DNA from: Acanthopleura granulata
Taxonomy: Eukaryota > Mollusca > Polyplacophora > Chitonida > Chitonidae
NCBI GenBank assembly: GCA_016165875.1
Contig: JABBOT010000007.1
Location: 19,026,447 to 19,090,446 of the forward strand
Length of the DNA: 64,000 nucleotides
Direction of reading: 5' to 3'
Shown: positions 22,501-37,500 of the stretch, piece after piece
Position numbering within the stretch: the stretch's first letter is position 1
How the letters are laid out: each line of letters opens with the position of its first letter
Translations under genes and position numbers: made by a program
Notes under the pieces: model-generated
The model's database searches: none
What the model was told of the DNA's origin: nothing
The model's input: the letters and a program-made list of their open reading frames with translations, nothing else

Positions 22501-25500
22501 TTGAGATTGACAACAGAATAACAGTCATACCTGGTGTGCACCTGTACAGTGTCACTGGTTCCATTTTGCGTCCCTGGAGCGGTACCCTTGACTTCACTGA
22601 ACACTGCAGGTAGTTTGACTTAGCCACAGGTTAGTCTTAACTAGGTCATCCAATAGAACATCTCAGCTTATATCTTCAGTCACATGCTCTTCCTTAGAAA
22701 TCCCAAGTTGAGTGATCATTTGACCTCAGATGGATGTTCTGATTGGTTGCGACAGATCCTTTGCTCCAGCATTTCATGCGTGGAGACTAACATCAGTGTA
22801 TTTGCACTGAACTCGAATTACCAGTCAAACATGCCAGAGGTAAACCTGAAGAAATGTAGGGATATGACCTAAGGTATAGCAAGGATGCTGGAGTGGAGAT
22901 CGTTTAACCAGTTTATACGTCCATCGTATTACAGGAAGCAGTTGAAGAAGGAGAAGCGAAGTCTAATGAGTTGTGCAGAGCTACGGAAGAGCTGAGACGG
23001 CTTGGTGTGGAGGCCTCGCAAGGTGAGGTTTGCTTACTGTTTAGTGTATGTATGTGAGATAAACCTGTCATTGGCATGTATGTATCAGACAGTCTATCTG
23101 CCTATCCATCCATGACTGGTATGGTTGCCAAATAAAACTTGACTATTATCCTTTACTGCAATAAGTATGAACCTAGAATCGCTAAATTTGAATGTAGGAT
23201 GTATCTCGCAGTATAGAAATAAAGCAGATGGGTGTGTTCTGGCCAAGTGATGAAAAAGTTATGCTGTTCAAACAAATAGTTTGCATCTTTGAACCCATCT
23301 GCGACTGGTTAAACTCTTGACTCCTTGGTATTAATCTTGTTGATGTAATGTGTACTGTTGTTCATGAGTGACCTTTTATCGCAGGCTGTTTTGGTTGTCT
23401 TGGGACGACTGTTGTGTTTGTCACACATGGTTTTCTGCATGGTTTTTAAAACCAGTAGAGGAACAGAGTGAAATTTTGCATGAAACTTTGATGAAATATA
23501 CCAATTACTACAGCATCTTTTATTTTCAGCGTATGGAGCTCTGGAGAAATCTGTTGACTCTCTTAAAGCGAAACACAGTGAGCAGTTGGCTGAAAAAGGT
23601 GAGTATACAAGTGACTTTATCTGACTGACTTTGTCGTTTCCCTTTCGTGGCCACATGTAGTTAAAGTGTATTAAAGTTAATAATCACTTTGATTTCAATT
23701 TATTAAATTCATTAGTATTGTGTATTAAATGAGGAATGTCTGCAGATTGTCTCAACTTTTAAAAACCAAGGAAAGACTGACAAAACACATTAGTTCTAAA
23801 TGTAATTTGTGTTGTGCTGTTCAAAATTTATACTGTTATCAGCTGTGGATAAATACCTGACTCATGAAGAAATTCAACAGCTTGATCAAGCAATCTGACA
23901 TCTAGTATATTTATACACGAAAGTGGTAAAATCCTGCTGTTTTTGTTGTTGCTAATGACAAACTGTGATAAAGGAATAAATACTGGTTGATAACTTGTGA
24001 ATTATTGCGCTTTTTAAAAATACTGAGGCCTTGTTTGTTTGTGTGTAGACGCGAGGATCAGTGGTCTACTGGAGGAGCTTGAGAATGCTAATGCACTGAT
24101 GAGGTCATCCAAACTGAAAGGTAAATAAGCTCATGTACATGTCCAGTAAACATTTTCTCAGACTGGTCAGTCATTTATCCTGGTTTCTGGTACCAGTGTG
24201 TTGTAATTTATTCGTCTTTGTGTGAAGTTTGTATGTGTTGTCAAACACAAGACCGCCGGTCTGTCAGTAAGAAAATGTAATTCTCCAAAATTACATTCAA
24301 CATGGATGCATTTTATTCCTGCGGTGTAATCTAATTTTTTATTTTTTTATTTTTTATTTTAATGAGTGTCTTATTAAGCGAAGTGTACAAAGATTTGACC
24401 TGTTTAGAGCTTTTCTCAATTAGGAAACTACATGTAGAGCACACTGTAAATGGTCGTAAATTTTGAACCCAGAATTGCTTTATGTGCCATGAAACTAGTG
24501 CTGAAACTTACATTTCTCTGGTAGAACGTCATCATGCCTCCCAAACAAACCTCAAAACACTTTTCTGAGATAAATAGATCTGTCAGTCTGGCAGAATGTG
24601 CAACTTGTTCCTGGGCCAAAGTTTAGATCATTTACTGGTGACTACGTTGCATTCAAGATAAAGTATTAACTTCTCTTGATGAGCGTTGTGTTGTGTGTTT
24701 CAGGATTAGAACTGACAGAGGAAGGGATTGAGGCCCTGTCTCCTGCTGCTGCAGCGGCCAGTAAGATGCTCAAGTCTGGCATGACCCTCACACAGGTGAG
24801 CAGAGTTTAGGGCACTCGTTTGTCTGCTATCCTTGCTGCAGCTGCCAGTAAGATTCAAAAGTCTGGCATGACCCTCACACAGGTAAGCAGAGTTTGGGGC
24901 ACTCGTTTGTGTGCTTTCCTTGCTGCAGCGGCCAGTAAGAATCTCAAGTCTGGCATGACACACAGGTAAGCAGAGTTTGGGGCACTCGTTTGTGTGCTTT
25001 CCTTGATGCGGATGTCATTAAGATGCTCAGATCAGGCAATACCCTCACACAGGTAAGCTGAGTTTGGGGCCCTCGTTTGTCTGTAATCCTTGCTGCAGCG
25101 GCCAGTAAGAATCTCAAGTCTGGCATGACCCTCACACAGGTAAGCAGAGTTTAGGTCACTCCTTTGTCTGCTATCCTTGCTGCAGCGGCCAGTAAGATTC
25201 TAAAGTCTGGCATGGCCCTCACACAGGTAAGCAGAGTTTGGGGTACTTGTTTGTGTGCTATCCTTGCTGCAGCAGCCAGTAAGATGCTTAAATCTGGCAT
25301 GACCCTCACACAGGTAGGTAGAGTTTGGGGCCCTCGTTTGCTATGCTCATTTATTTTCTACACAATGCGAAGATCATACTGGAAGTCAAATGTTAATTTC
25401 TTCGTATTAGCATATTCAGATCATAGTTGCGCAAATCTTTTCAATCTTAAGATCAGGTGTTTTTTTTTCGCAAGTTGTTGTGTAAGGTCGGTATGCTCTG

Positions 25501-28500
25501 TAACATTTGTTTTGGAGAATTGAGTAATTTTCAAGACTTATTAAAATCTGCATGCTCATACTTATGTACACTACCATGTCTTGGTGAAGTGTTTCATACG
25601 GATTTTAAGATTGAGGGACCTGTGTTGTCCAAGTGACTGTTACATTAAATTTTCTCTCTTCCTAGATCTACAACGAGTATGTGAAAAATTATGAGGCTCT
25701 TCAGGAAGAGAGGGAAGAAAGTGAGCGTCTCCGTGATTATATTGGACAAATCATGCAGGTGAGATATACCAGTCAAAAGTCTTGACGTACCACCATGTGT
25801 AACAAACACTGCAGCTAATAATAGGCAAAATGGACACCACTGTTATTAAGACGCTCGTTTTAATATTACAGAAGTAAGATAAAGGACCTAAAGTTTCTGT
25901 GATGATTACATTTAAGTCACAAATTGTGCTTGATGATGTCTTTAGAGGTTTATTTGGAAGATATGATGATATCTCGCCGTGAAAATGTAATTGAGAGTGG
26001 TATTTTGTGATGTGTATTCACATCTGAAAAATGCTTTTTATGGGTGAAAATTTGAGTCAGGTACTGAATAACAGACGAACCTGAGAAAAAAATTAAACTG
26101 AAATTTTCAAGGTTGTATTTTCAAGTAGTTGTATTTGTTTCATGTGTGTTCTGTAACTGCTCCGTAAACAGGAAATAGAAGAGAAGGCACCATTACTTAC
26201 GAGACAGAGAGAGAATTATGAAGAGGCTCTACAAACCATCACCCGGATGACACAGCAGATGCACCTCGCCATGCATGTGAGTAGTTGGGCAGGACGGCAA
26301 ATCCAAACCCAAGTCAGTTTTTTTTCTAGCCACTTGAGTTTTAAGCAAATTTTATACTGAGTTTTCATGAAGTAAATCAAGATTGTGATACATTGATGAT
26401 GACAAAATATTGCGTTTTCTGATTTGTTTGAACTGAGTTTCTAAAAAGAAATTGGCTAGAAAAACCCCTGCAACAACTCATGATGTCCATGTACCCTTCT
26501 TTTTTTGGCCTTTGATAATAAAAAATTTTATGAAAATTTAATGAAAGTCTAAACATTCAGAGAAATCTGCATCCTTTATCATACCTGGGCCTCACTTGCT
26601 GGCTCAGATGGTGAAAGCACTGGCTTGCCGTGACTATCAGTTGTACAGTGAGGTCACATGTTTAAATCCAGCTGTTGCTGTTTCAGTTGAGTTTTTATGT
26701 CATAAGGTTTGTCAGGCGAATGCCACAGGTTTACTCCAGACACTACAGATTCCTCCACCCCCAAATTGGGCCCCATTATGTAATTCAAAAAGTCGTGAAC
26801 AATAAATCAGCCTTTCTCTCACTTGGAGAAGTGAATAAATGGGGCAAATCTGTTACCAAGGATATTGTCTTGATATCTTTTAGTTCCATTAGAGTCACAA
26901 CATTTCATGTACGAGAGATTGTGTGGATGCCTGACTGGTTGACACTCTTTTAATTGTTTTAATCTGTTCGACATTCGAGACAGCAGCAGCGTGCTGTGAC
27001 CGTGCAAGGTTTGCTCTCGGCTATCTATGGAGGACAGAGGCAGTAGATTCACTGACCATGTTTACGTCACATTTGTAGGAAATGGAGAACATCAGAACGG
27101 AAGCTGATGATAACCAGAGGAAGGCCAATCATTTCCGGAGGGAGGTACAGAAAGTCAAGCAGCAGAATGTGGACCTGAGTCAGCAGGTAAGTTCGTCAAT
27201 CAACATCGGAATCTCTGTGCTCGCACCCTGCGGCGGCTGCTCTTTACAAATTATCTGTTTCCCTCATGACCTTGTCTTTTCAACTCATATAAGGCACTTT
27301 GACTGGAGAGTGTTAGCTCCTGACGTCTGAGGTTATTCGCTTAAATCCATTTCTACCTGGGCCAGCTTCATGACAGCTGTTTTCTTTTCAGATGCAGTCT
27401 CCTAAAGTTTTTCACCCGTTTTCCTCCTGTTTTTCACCCATAAATCTATTAAGCAACTTCACATCAGTGTATTGAGTACGTTGTAATGGCTAAATGTATC
27501 AGTTTAGTTTCAATTAAATATATATATATATGTATCCTGATGTTCTGTCACCTCTCCTCCAAATAAATATCACACAAGTTTGTTAAAATTAATTATATAT
27601 CTGAAATACTTTGTATGAAGTTTGACATCATTCTTGTTAGGCAAAGCAGCTTTCATGTGATTTTGATGATGAAGCTCTTGTTTGCCTCAGAACTAAACCA
27701 GCTCTTCAAGGCTGTCAATTGAGGTTCTCCTTCCACAAGTGTGTGTATAATATCATAATTCTAATGGAAATGTATGGATTTTTTGCTACATGTTCTAAAT
27801 TGTTTGGGGTCTCCATGGCGGAGGAGGTTAGCACACCAGCACGACGTATGTGGTCGCTGTGAGTTCAAGGCCAACTTAAGCTGGCTTCTTTTGGGGATGT
27901 ATGTGGGAAAGTCCGCCAGCAACCTGCGGATGGTAGTGAGCTCCCCCGGACTCCGCCTGGTTTCCTCTCACCATAATGCTGGCCAACCTCATACAAGTGA
28001 TATATTCTTCAGTACGGCATAAAACACCAATCAGATCAAATAAATAAATCTAACTTGTTCTGTAGGGGTATAATATGTTACATTATGTCACGTGTTGTGA
28101 TGGCCTGTGTTCCCATCACTGCCATCGTACATATATAAACGAAATATTGCTGATTGTGATGTAAAAATCGTATAAATTAAATAAATAAATAAACCTCAAC
28201 CCAGTGCAACACTGGTCTTGGACAGGAAATTACTTCTCCATCTTTCTCTGTTTGTGGGCCTGGTTTGGCAATATGCAGTCATTGCAACTGATGATACTCA
28301 CATGGCTGTTTTTACAGTCTAACACTTGTTTTTCCACCAAAAGGATGTGTGTACCTGTACATCAAGTGGGATAGTTTAGCAGTAACTTACCAAAGGCCGG
28401 TGGTTTATGCCAGGCATTTTCGGTTTCCTCCAACCATGAAAACAATCACCTTTGTCAAAGAGAAAAATTCTTGAGTATGGTGTTAAGTAAATCATAATTC

Positions 28501-31500
28501 AGTATATCAGTAAATATTACTGGCAGTACAGTAAAGAAACATGATCCATTGAATAAGTAAATCTTAATTGGCAAAGTAAATAAACCATAATCCAGGAAAT
28601 AAATAAGTTACAATCCAATGAATAACTAAATTATCATCCGGTAAATGAACAATTTGCCCTCCCAGGTGCGCTACCTGCTGAAGGAGGTGGAGGAGTTAAG
28701 GGGAGGGCGTGTGGTACGAGAGGAAGAGACGTTCTCTGAGGTGACTGACTCCTCCCAGACCATCTCCCAAAGACTCGTCAACTTCAGGTAACATTTAGTT
28801 TTCATACAACAGGCATAATGTCAAATGTCAAGATAGTGTGTAGAGTGTGAATAGACTTCTCCAGTACTGAGGAGACTTTCATGTATGGAAAAACAAGCTA
28901 AAATCTCAACCAATAGAATGCATTTTGAGAGGCAAATAAATTTGATGAAATGTGATTAGTTTTTTATTCTGCATTTTTCTAGTAGGATATCATCATGCCT
29001 TTCAAACAAACCTCCAAACAATTGTCAAAGATCAAAAAAGAAGTCCTTAATTGTATCAGGCAAAAAGAGGAACTTGTATGTAGTCATGGGCACAATTTAT
29101 AGGTCATTTACCGTAGCAGTGGTCAGTAGCCCTCTACAAAGGAGAGGAACAGATGATCATAGAACAGAAGAAGACTGTGTGAAATGTCAGTACTGGAAGA
29201 TGATTATTTTCCCCGGTCAGTCTTGTCTGACCTTCTGATGCATTTACCATAAGTAGTGGTCAGTAGCCCTCTACAATGGATAAGAACAGATGATCATAGA
29301 ACAGAAGAAGACTGTGTGAAATGTCAGTACTGGAAGATGATTATTTTCCCCGGTCAGTCTTGTCTGACCTTCTGATCCATTTACCATAAGTAGTGGTCAG
29401 TAGCCCTCTACAATGGATAAGAACAGATGATCATAGAACAGAAGAAGACTGTGTGAAATGTCAGTACTGGAAGATGATTATTTTCCCCGCTCAGTCTTGT
29501 CTGACCTTCTGATCAATTTACCACTAGAATCTGAAAGTTCCACAGTAACCTTCGTATGCAGGTGTAAATTTAACAGTCCTACAAATAAATAGTTTTCATT
29601 GCATTTCATTATTATAGGTTTGTTTCTTTTATGGGGGAAAAAATCTAGTTTTTTGGTCTAAAATATGAAATCATTTCTAATATTTCTGAAAGAAATATCA
29701 TTAACAATCTATGTTCGTTATGGATGTTAGCCAATGTGCTACTCTTAACTCTGACTGAATCAGAAGGGCGACTTGATGCGGTTTACTGTGAATGGTCCTG
29801 GGTTTTTCCCGGGATCTGCCCAGGTTTCTCCCACCATGCTGGAAATATTCTTGAGTACGGCGTAAAACACCAATCAAATAAATAAATTAATAAATTTATG
29901 TGCGTTAAGGTATACTGTCACAACAGATCAAGAGCAATAATCAGTAGGGCGACTTATGTTTTACATTGTCCATCTGTTTCAATGTCTGTCTGTCTGTCTG
30001 TGTGTCTCAGGAACATTGAGGAGCTGCAGGAACAGAACCAGAAGATACTGGTGGTGGTCAGAGATCTGAGCCTCCAGCTGGAGGAGAAAGAAGTCGAGGT
30101 CGAAGACTCAAGGTCAGCACATGGGTCACTAGGGGTGGTGCTCCTAAAGTATTGTGAAAAATGGGATTTCCTTTTGGGTCAAGAAAGAAGCCTCTGTGGC
30201 TGATTTGTTAGGGTGCTAACCCAGCACAAAGTTTTGGAAGCCTCAAGAATATAGTCCCCGTGAATTCAGGCCCAGCTTGTGGCTTGTACGTGGGAAGATC
30301 TGCTAGCAACCAGTCGATTGTTGTAGGGTTCCCCCAGTGATCTGTGTGGTGTCTTCCCTCCATAATTCTTGCCCCCTTCGTATAAGGGAAATGTTCTAGA
30401 ATACCATGTGAAATACCATATCCAGAAAAAATGAATAAATATTGGCTGGAAGTGGTGACTTCATTTTGTCACGAGACACTTTCATTTTCTTTACAGTTAC
30501 ACTGATCTGGCTGATGATAGCCAAAGACAAGTGTTAAAATATCGTGTCAGAATGAGTCTTTCTTTTTTAGACTGCACATTTGAGTTCATCAATACACTGT
30601 ATTAATAATGGCAAGATTAGCAGCATATCCAGTGATGCGCAAGTGATTTTGTAACAGTGGTGTAATGTGGGTTCCTGTTAATATTTGAAGAAACCGTTCG
30701 GGCGAAAAGCGAAAATGCCAAGTTCATGGGGATTCTGATGAAATTTAGATATGACGGATTACTGTATTTATGATGATTTATGATCATCTGTTTTCAGAAT
30801 CAAAGAACTTCAGGAGCAGCTGGATGCCTGTATATCTGAGTTGGAGGAACTGAGAAATGCTCGCAACAGACAGACGGAGATGGTCAGGCATTAATCATGT
30901 AGCAACTGTTGTCGTCGTATTTGTCTGAATTTTTGTGATGGATATCTATGGACATCTTTCGGTCTATATATATATATATAACTTTTATACATATATTTTT
31001 AAAAGATTTTGATCCTTATTTTATTAATGAAACTGATCTTCAGAAATTTAACTTTGGATGTTGGTTCACTGGTTAATGGCCTGAACTGTGATTAGGACAT
31101 ATCCCTTATGAGGGATATTATATGTGTCTTTTTAATTTTATTTTGGTGACAAAACTACATTGGTTTGCTAGTGTGAGGATTTAGCAAGGAAACAGGACTG
31201 GGCAGCCCAGTGTCTATAAAATGTGACTGGATCGGGTGTCGTGCCTTGTGAGTTCAGCATGGCATTCCAGTGGTCGCATGGCTTTAGTGGCACCGATGTG
31301 CCCTGTCACAAGACGACACTGTTTGTATGCGTTCTAAGAACTCCTCGTCGTCACACCTGACCTAAAACCTAAGCATACATATGTGCGTTCATTTGTCCGT
31401 GTGATGTTTCTTTCCAGGCTGAGTCGATTATCCGCCAGAGGGACATGTACCGTGTACTGCTGGAACAGACCGGTCAACTGCCAGTAAGTAACACCTCCTG

Positions 31501-34500
31501 TGAGATATGATGTCCGTACAGGCCTGATTTGGTACAGCTGCAGAGCGCTTGGCCTTGATCAGTCGTCAATTTAAATCCTGCCTTTGATGGTTTGTCCCTG
31601 AGCCTGGCAAGGAGCAGCAATCTTACATTGGATCTTCCACACCAAAACAAAACTGTGGCCTTCCAAGTCAAATATAAATAAACACCGCATCAGCAAGGAA
31701 CAAATATAAAACAACGGGAAACAAGTGACTTAATGAATAGATTTAAGATACCTAAGCACAATTGTGTATGTTATTATAATCGGGAAGTTCAATGAGCAAT
31801 GTTTTGTAAGCATGTGAGTCACTTATTTGTGATATTTTGAGGATCCCAGCTCAGCAGAGTATTAGTCAAAACTAGAAAACTACAGTCAAAAGTTGACTTA
31901 CAGTGAACTAGCCAAAAAATATAAATTACAGTGGCCTCTGTTGAAGATGTACCTTGTGCCCACTGTACAAGTTAAATATCATTCAGGCTTTTTTTTTTCC
32001 GCTTTAAAAGAAGTAGTTTATACTGGTTGTTTGTTCCCCTTAGGCCGAGATTGCTGCCGGCATCACCTCCCCCAGTGCTATTCCTACTACCCCCAAGAAT
32101 GGATCTGGTCCGGGTGCATTGTCCAGCCCAGGGGTAGACAGTAAACAGCTGGTGGAACTGAAAACAGCCCTGACTGAGCTCAAATCAGAGTATGACACAT
32201 ACAGGAAGGAGAAGGCAGAAAATGACAAGTAAGGCTCTAGGCTCACTTTCACAAATCCTTTCATTTCAGTTTTTCTAGGAAATCATGTCCCCATGTGTCA
32301 CCGTAAGTTATAATGCCTTCTACGAAAAAAAGATTAAAGATGACTTTCGAAGTTTTGTGGTAGAAGACCCTAGACTTACGGCTTGAAAGTTTAAATTTGT
32401 TTTTTTTTTTTTTGGAAACATGGGTTGTTCTCGAGTGCTGCTTTTCAGGCCTCAAGGCCTTGATTAGGTGCGGTAACCGTGGCATTCTTACCCCAACACA
32501 AGTAATTAAACCTGACCTCTATCATACTGTACAGGTATATGTGTGGAGTATGGCATAAAACGCCTGCTATTAATGAATGATTAAACCAAAATCCTGAGAT
32601 TTTTCAAGAATAATCTTGAGTATAATATAATAACTGAACAGTTGCGATCCCTGTGGTTGCACATACCTGATCTCTGTTGTGTTTATCCTGTGTTGTTGTT
32701 GTTTTCAGGGTGTTGAATGAGCAGCTGGAGCTACACAGAACAGAGGCTTCCAACCTAAGATTGCAAAATGCCAAGCTTGTTTCCCAGGTAAGCACTTGTA
32801 AAGCTACATTTTCCCAGAAACCTGAAGAAAATTGTTGATATATTTCATTAATTTACATAATTTCACTTTTCCATGTTTCATCCCATTTAATCTGGATGTG
32901 GGAAGTTTTCAGATTCAGGCTAGTTATTGCAGTAAAATTATGTTGACTTTTCTATTGGTCATATTTTTTTTCATGATGCTTTGAATGAAGTCCCCATACC
33001 GCAAATAACCTAAAATATTGCCCAAAAAAGAGAGTTTTTAAAGGTAAATAAAAGTACTAAACCATTGATTTTGCTACTAGAACCTCCAATTTCCCAATAG
33101 ATATCATACCTTTTAAACAAAACGTCAGGACATTTTAATTTCTTCGATAAATAGGGCTTTCAGAATTGGGTAAAATGAGCAGCCAAGTTAAGGACTTTTA
33201 GGCCACATTAAGTGCCAGTAACACCTGAAGTTTGATTCCTGTCTTATTTCTCATCAGCTGGACTTTACCACAGAGAGGTACAAGATTCTGCAGAACAATG
33301 CTGAGAGCTTCAAGAAAGAGATCACATCTCAGAGAGACAAGAATCAGAAGTATACCACGGCCGTCATGAAACACGAGATGACCATAAACAGCCTGAAACA
33401 GGTGAGACATCCACGTGTGCGTGGCTCGGTGCATGGCAGAAACTGCTTTAAAGAAAGTCGTACCTTTTGTGGAGGCCGCAAAGGGTGTTTTATTTTACAC
33501 TTAATAATCATAGAAAACATTTTGTACCATTTTGTAACATTTTGAAGCACATGTTGCCTTTTGTGGTGTATGTGACTAAGGGTGACGGTTTTCTCTGGGC
33601 ACTGGTGGGGCCCGTTATGAGAAGTATGTCCGTTGGAAGTATGTCTTTTGGTGTGTCAATCTGTGGGTCCCTTTGTTGACGCTATAACTTCTAGGATATA
33701 AACAAGTTGATGTAAGGAGTTGTGAACACATAACAGCAATGTGGTTTTTGAATTTCCAATGTCATCGACACTCACCTTTTCTCAAGTTAACATCAAGCTC
33801 ACCTGAGCTCTTGCTTGTGTCACCAGGATCTAATGGGTGCCCAGGAGATGGTGACCAGGTTACAGGTTCAGTGTCAGAACCTCCGTCTGGAGAAGGACCT
33901 GCTGAAGAGTGCCGAGGCCAGGCTCCTGCAGGAGAAGGAGAATCTCCTGAGAGAACAAGGTTCTCAAAACATCCTTCTCACCAGTCTACAGACAATACAG
34001 GTGAGTTACCTCCCTTCCTCCTGTAGGAGGAGAGTCTCCTGAGAGAATGAAGAAATTGTATACTATAGAGGTGATTTAACATATTCTGTAGCTTTGTGTG
34101 GAAAAGGGTATGGTGTGACAGAAGCAGAGATTTTACTGCTTAGCAAATCTAACTCATGCAGACTGTTGTGTTCAGTTGTTGGAAATAATTACATGGACAT
34201 CTGTCATTATCATCACAGCATCTGTATAGTATGGTGATAAGTTGGCTGTGAGTTTAAGTCAGGCCCAGACTGGCTTCCTGTCTATTCATACATGGGACGT
34301 CTGTTAGCAACCTGCGGATGGTCGTGGGTTTCCCCAGGGCTCTGTCCGGTTTCCTCCCACAGAAACGCTGGACGCTGTTGTAGAAGTGAAATATTCTTGA
34401 GTATGGCGTAAAACACCAATCAGATAAGTAAATAAATAAATACAGCAAAGTAATGGTAGGAATTAGTCAACTTTTACTCTCCCACAGTATTGTGCGATCC

Positions 34501-37500
34501 ACTGAGTTTCATTCATATAAGTATGAGTTATCGAAATGAAGCTTTTTTTGGCTCCTTTCCTTGACATGAAAACAAAAATTGGCGTAAAAGTCCCCTGTAT
34601 GAATGAAAAATGTATTTTAAGCAGAATAAATGTTGTCAAATACTTCATGAATTTGTAACCGTGACCATCTGTTGTAACTAGAACAATCTAGAGCGAGCTG
34701 AGTACGAGACCAAAGCCAAGCTTGGTCAGAAAGTGGACAACCTGGAGAAGGAGTGCATGGGTTTGCGGCGAAAACTGGACTTGGAGAGAGGTCAACACAC
34801 GACCGCTATCAAACACTGGGAGGTGAGAACTTTAAATACAGCCTGTCAGTCATTATATGTATGTGAATTGGGAAGATTTAGATCAAACTTCCAGAGGTGA
34901 AAGGAAGTCCTACTTGCACCTTGTGACCTGTGAGAAATGTTAGGCATCCAGTTTTTATTTCTTACATTTACTATATTAAACATGGGCTTTTGGAAAACGT
35001 TTGATCAAAGGAGACAGACAGTTGAGATAATTGAGGAGCTGAGCATTTGTGAACTTGAGAGGCTGTGGAATGCAAAGAGAGGTCATGTGTACCTCCAAAA
35101 CATGTAAACCTTGTGATAGGTGACTTCTGGTGACATTAATTTACATAAAATTTTTGACAAGACGCATGATACACCGGGACATTTTTTACATTTAAGCTCA
35201 ATCACAGAACTCTCCTATTGTGTATTTATAGGTATATAACTTTCCATCACATGAAATGTTCCAGTATACAGACAGAACTTCCCTGCCTCCTCCCACTTTC
35301 CTCCTTAAAACTATATATATGATATCGCAATCCGTCTTGCTTTATGTCTTGACTTACCAGCATCATAGTAATGATTCTAATGTGTTTTGCAGAATCAGGT
35401 TCGTGAGCTGAGAAGCCAGCTGGAGTCAGAGCTGACCAAACACCAGGGTACACGGGAACAGCTGGCCAAAGTCACCAGTAACCTCGGCAGTCTACAACAA
35501 GAGGTAAGCCAGCTCAACATGTACCTAGGATGCCTAGCTGGCTGTCATGGTGTCTGTGCATTCGTCTGAAGTCATAACAGTAATGCTGATACAATTTGGC
35601 CTTGTTTTATTACCCTTTGAAATGATTTTATTGAAGATATGTTGCAAATAGTTTGGTTTTAAATCTGAGTGATGGTTTAAGACGGTCTATTATTTTTAAT
35701 GAATATTTATATATTTTCATGTAAGTCAACATTTTGATTTCTGCCAGAAGTCTGAAAACCTGGGATGAATGAGAATGTAGGTTCAAATCCAGCTCCTGCT
35801 GATTCGGCTTTGGCTTTAAGTCAAGGAGTGGTTTTTCCTGGCACTGCTTGGTTTCATGCGCACTCAAACCTTACCGGCTGTGTTGCTCACGTTAGTAAAA
35901 CACTAACTAATAAGTAATTAGTTAGTAAAATTCCGATCAAATTAATGCATGTAATGCTTGGTTTAAATACCATATAAGATACATGTATACATTACTTAAC
36001 ATATATGAGTGAAGTTAAATGAGAAATGATTTTTGTGACATGCTATATGAACAACTTGGGGAGCGGCAGTGATCTAGTGGTTTAAGGTGTCTAGATTTCA
36101 GTGGCTAGGTAACTTAAGACGTGAGTTGAAAACTGGCATTAGGCAGCGAATTTGTAGATTGCTGCATTCTCAGTGCTTGGGGGTCTTATGTTCAGTGCAG
36201 ACCATTTCCACTAATATGGTTTGAAAATCTGTACACCACCTGTGATAAAATTTGTCAGTAACTTAACAGAGGTCGCTGATTTTCCCCAATGCTGCGGGTT
36301 TCCTCCACCACAAATTCTTATTCCCATCGTGTAAGTGAATAATTCTTGAGTATGACATCAAACAACGAATATATATGATCTGATACCTGATATGGATGAG
36401 GACTAATATGGCTATGTGTCTCGCCCCCAGTTGTCGCTGAAGGAGGCCAGATTTGCCGCTGCCCAGGCTAAGCTCCAAAGACCTCTCGCTTTTGCAGGTA
36501 GGATTAGACTCTCTGTGTACAGTCTGCTGCATTACTTAGTAGGTGATGTTGCCTTGAATGCAATGCATAAAATTTATCAGTTCGCTTTAGTATTGCAGTG
36601 AGGGGTGGGGCCTCAGTGCAGCATAATGACCCATGTTCCTCTCACCAAGGCATTCACTGTGAGTTTAAGCCCAGCTTCTTCTCCTGTTGTACTTGGAAAT
36701 GAATCAATGAATGATTATGGCTTAACGCCATGTCAGCAATGTTTCAGCCATGTTGTGGCGATTGTAAGTGGGAAGGTCCACCAGCAACCTGCAGATGGTC
36801 GTAGGTTTTCCCTGGACTCTGCCTGGTTTCCTCGCCCCATAAAACACCAAAACACCGATCAGATAAATAAATAATTTTGTACCAGAGGTTGTTTAACAGC
36901 TAAAAAAATTATGACGTCACTGTTCCTCACCCTTTTCAGTATGGTCCATAAAGCCCACCATACCATCAAAGTATTTGGCTGCATTTAATTTTGTAGAAAA
37001 AAAAAATAATAAAACCATCAGTGAAGGTATATTCAGATACGGTTTTTAATGCTCCTTTCACTCACCACGACTTCATTTTTGAGTAGTCTTTCACTTTATG
37101 TTGCAAAGCGACTGGCATTATAATTTTATGATTTTATTGCCGATTTCAACAGTAACACATGCACAGGTGAGGCCGATATTTCATGGAAGGTAATTATTTG
37201 TGCTATTCTGAAATAACCACAAATGTGTGATTGGATTTGTGCTGATCGATAATTAGTCAAAAATCTCAGGTGTATAGTGTCTTTAACCTGAGATGAGCAT
37301 GTGCTTGAAATGTTTGAAGTCTGCTGTGGTGTGGATTTATAATAAGCTGTGGTATGCTATGGTTAGGAGAGGATGCAGGGGACACAGCTCCTAACTTACA
37401 GGCAGAAGAACTGAAGGAGTTGAAGGCCCAGCTGAGACAGGCAGAGGTGGAGATAAGAGGTAAGGGAGATAATCAGCCCATCGTCTGTTCATCTTTTTTT

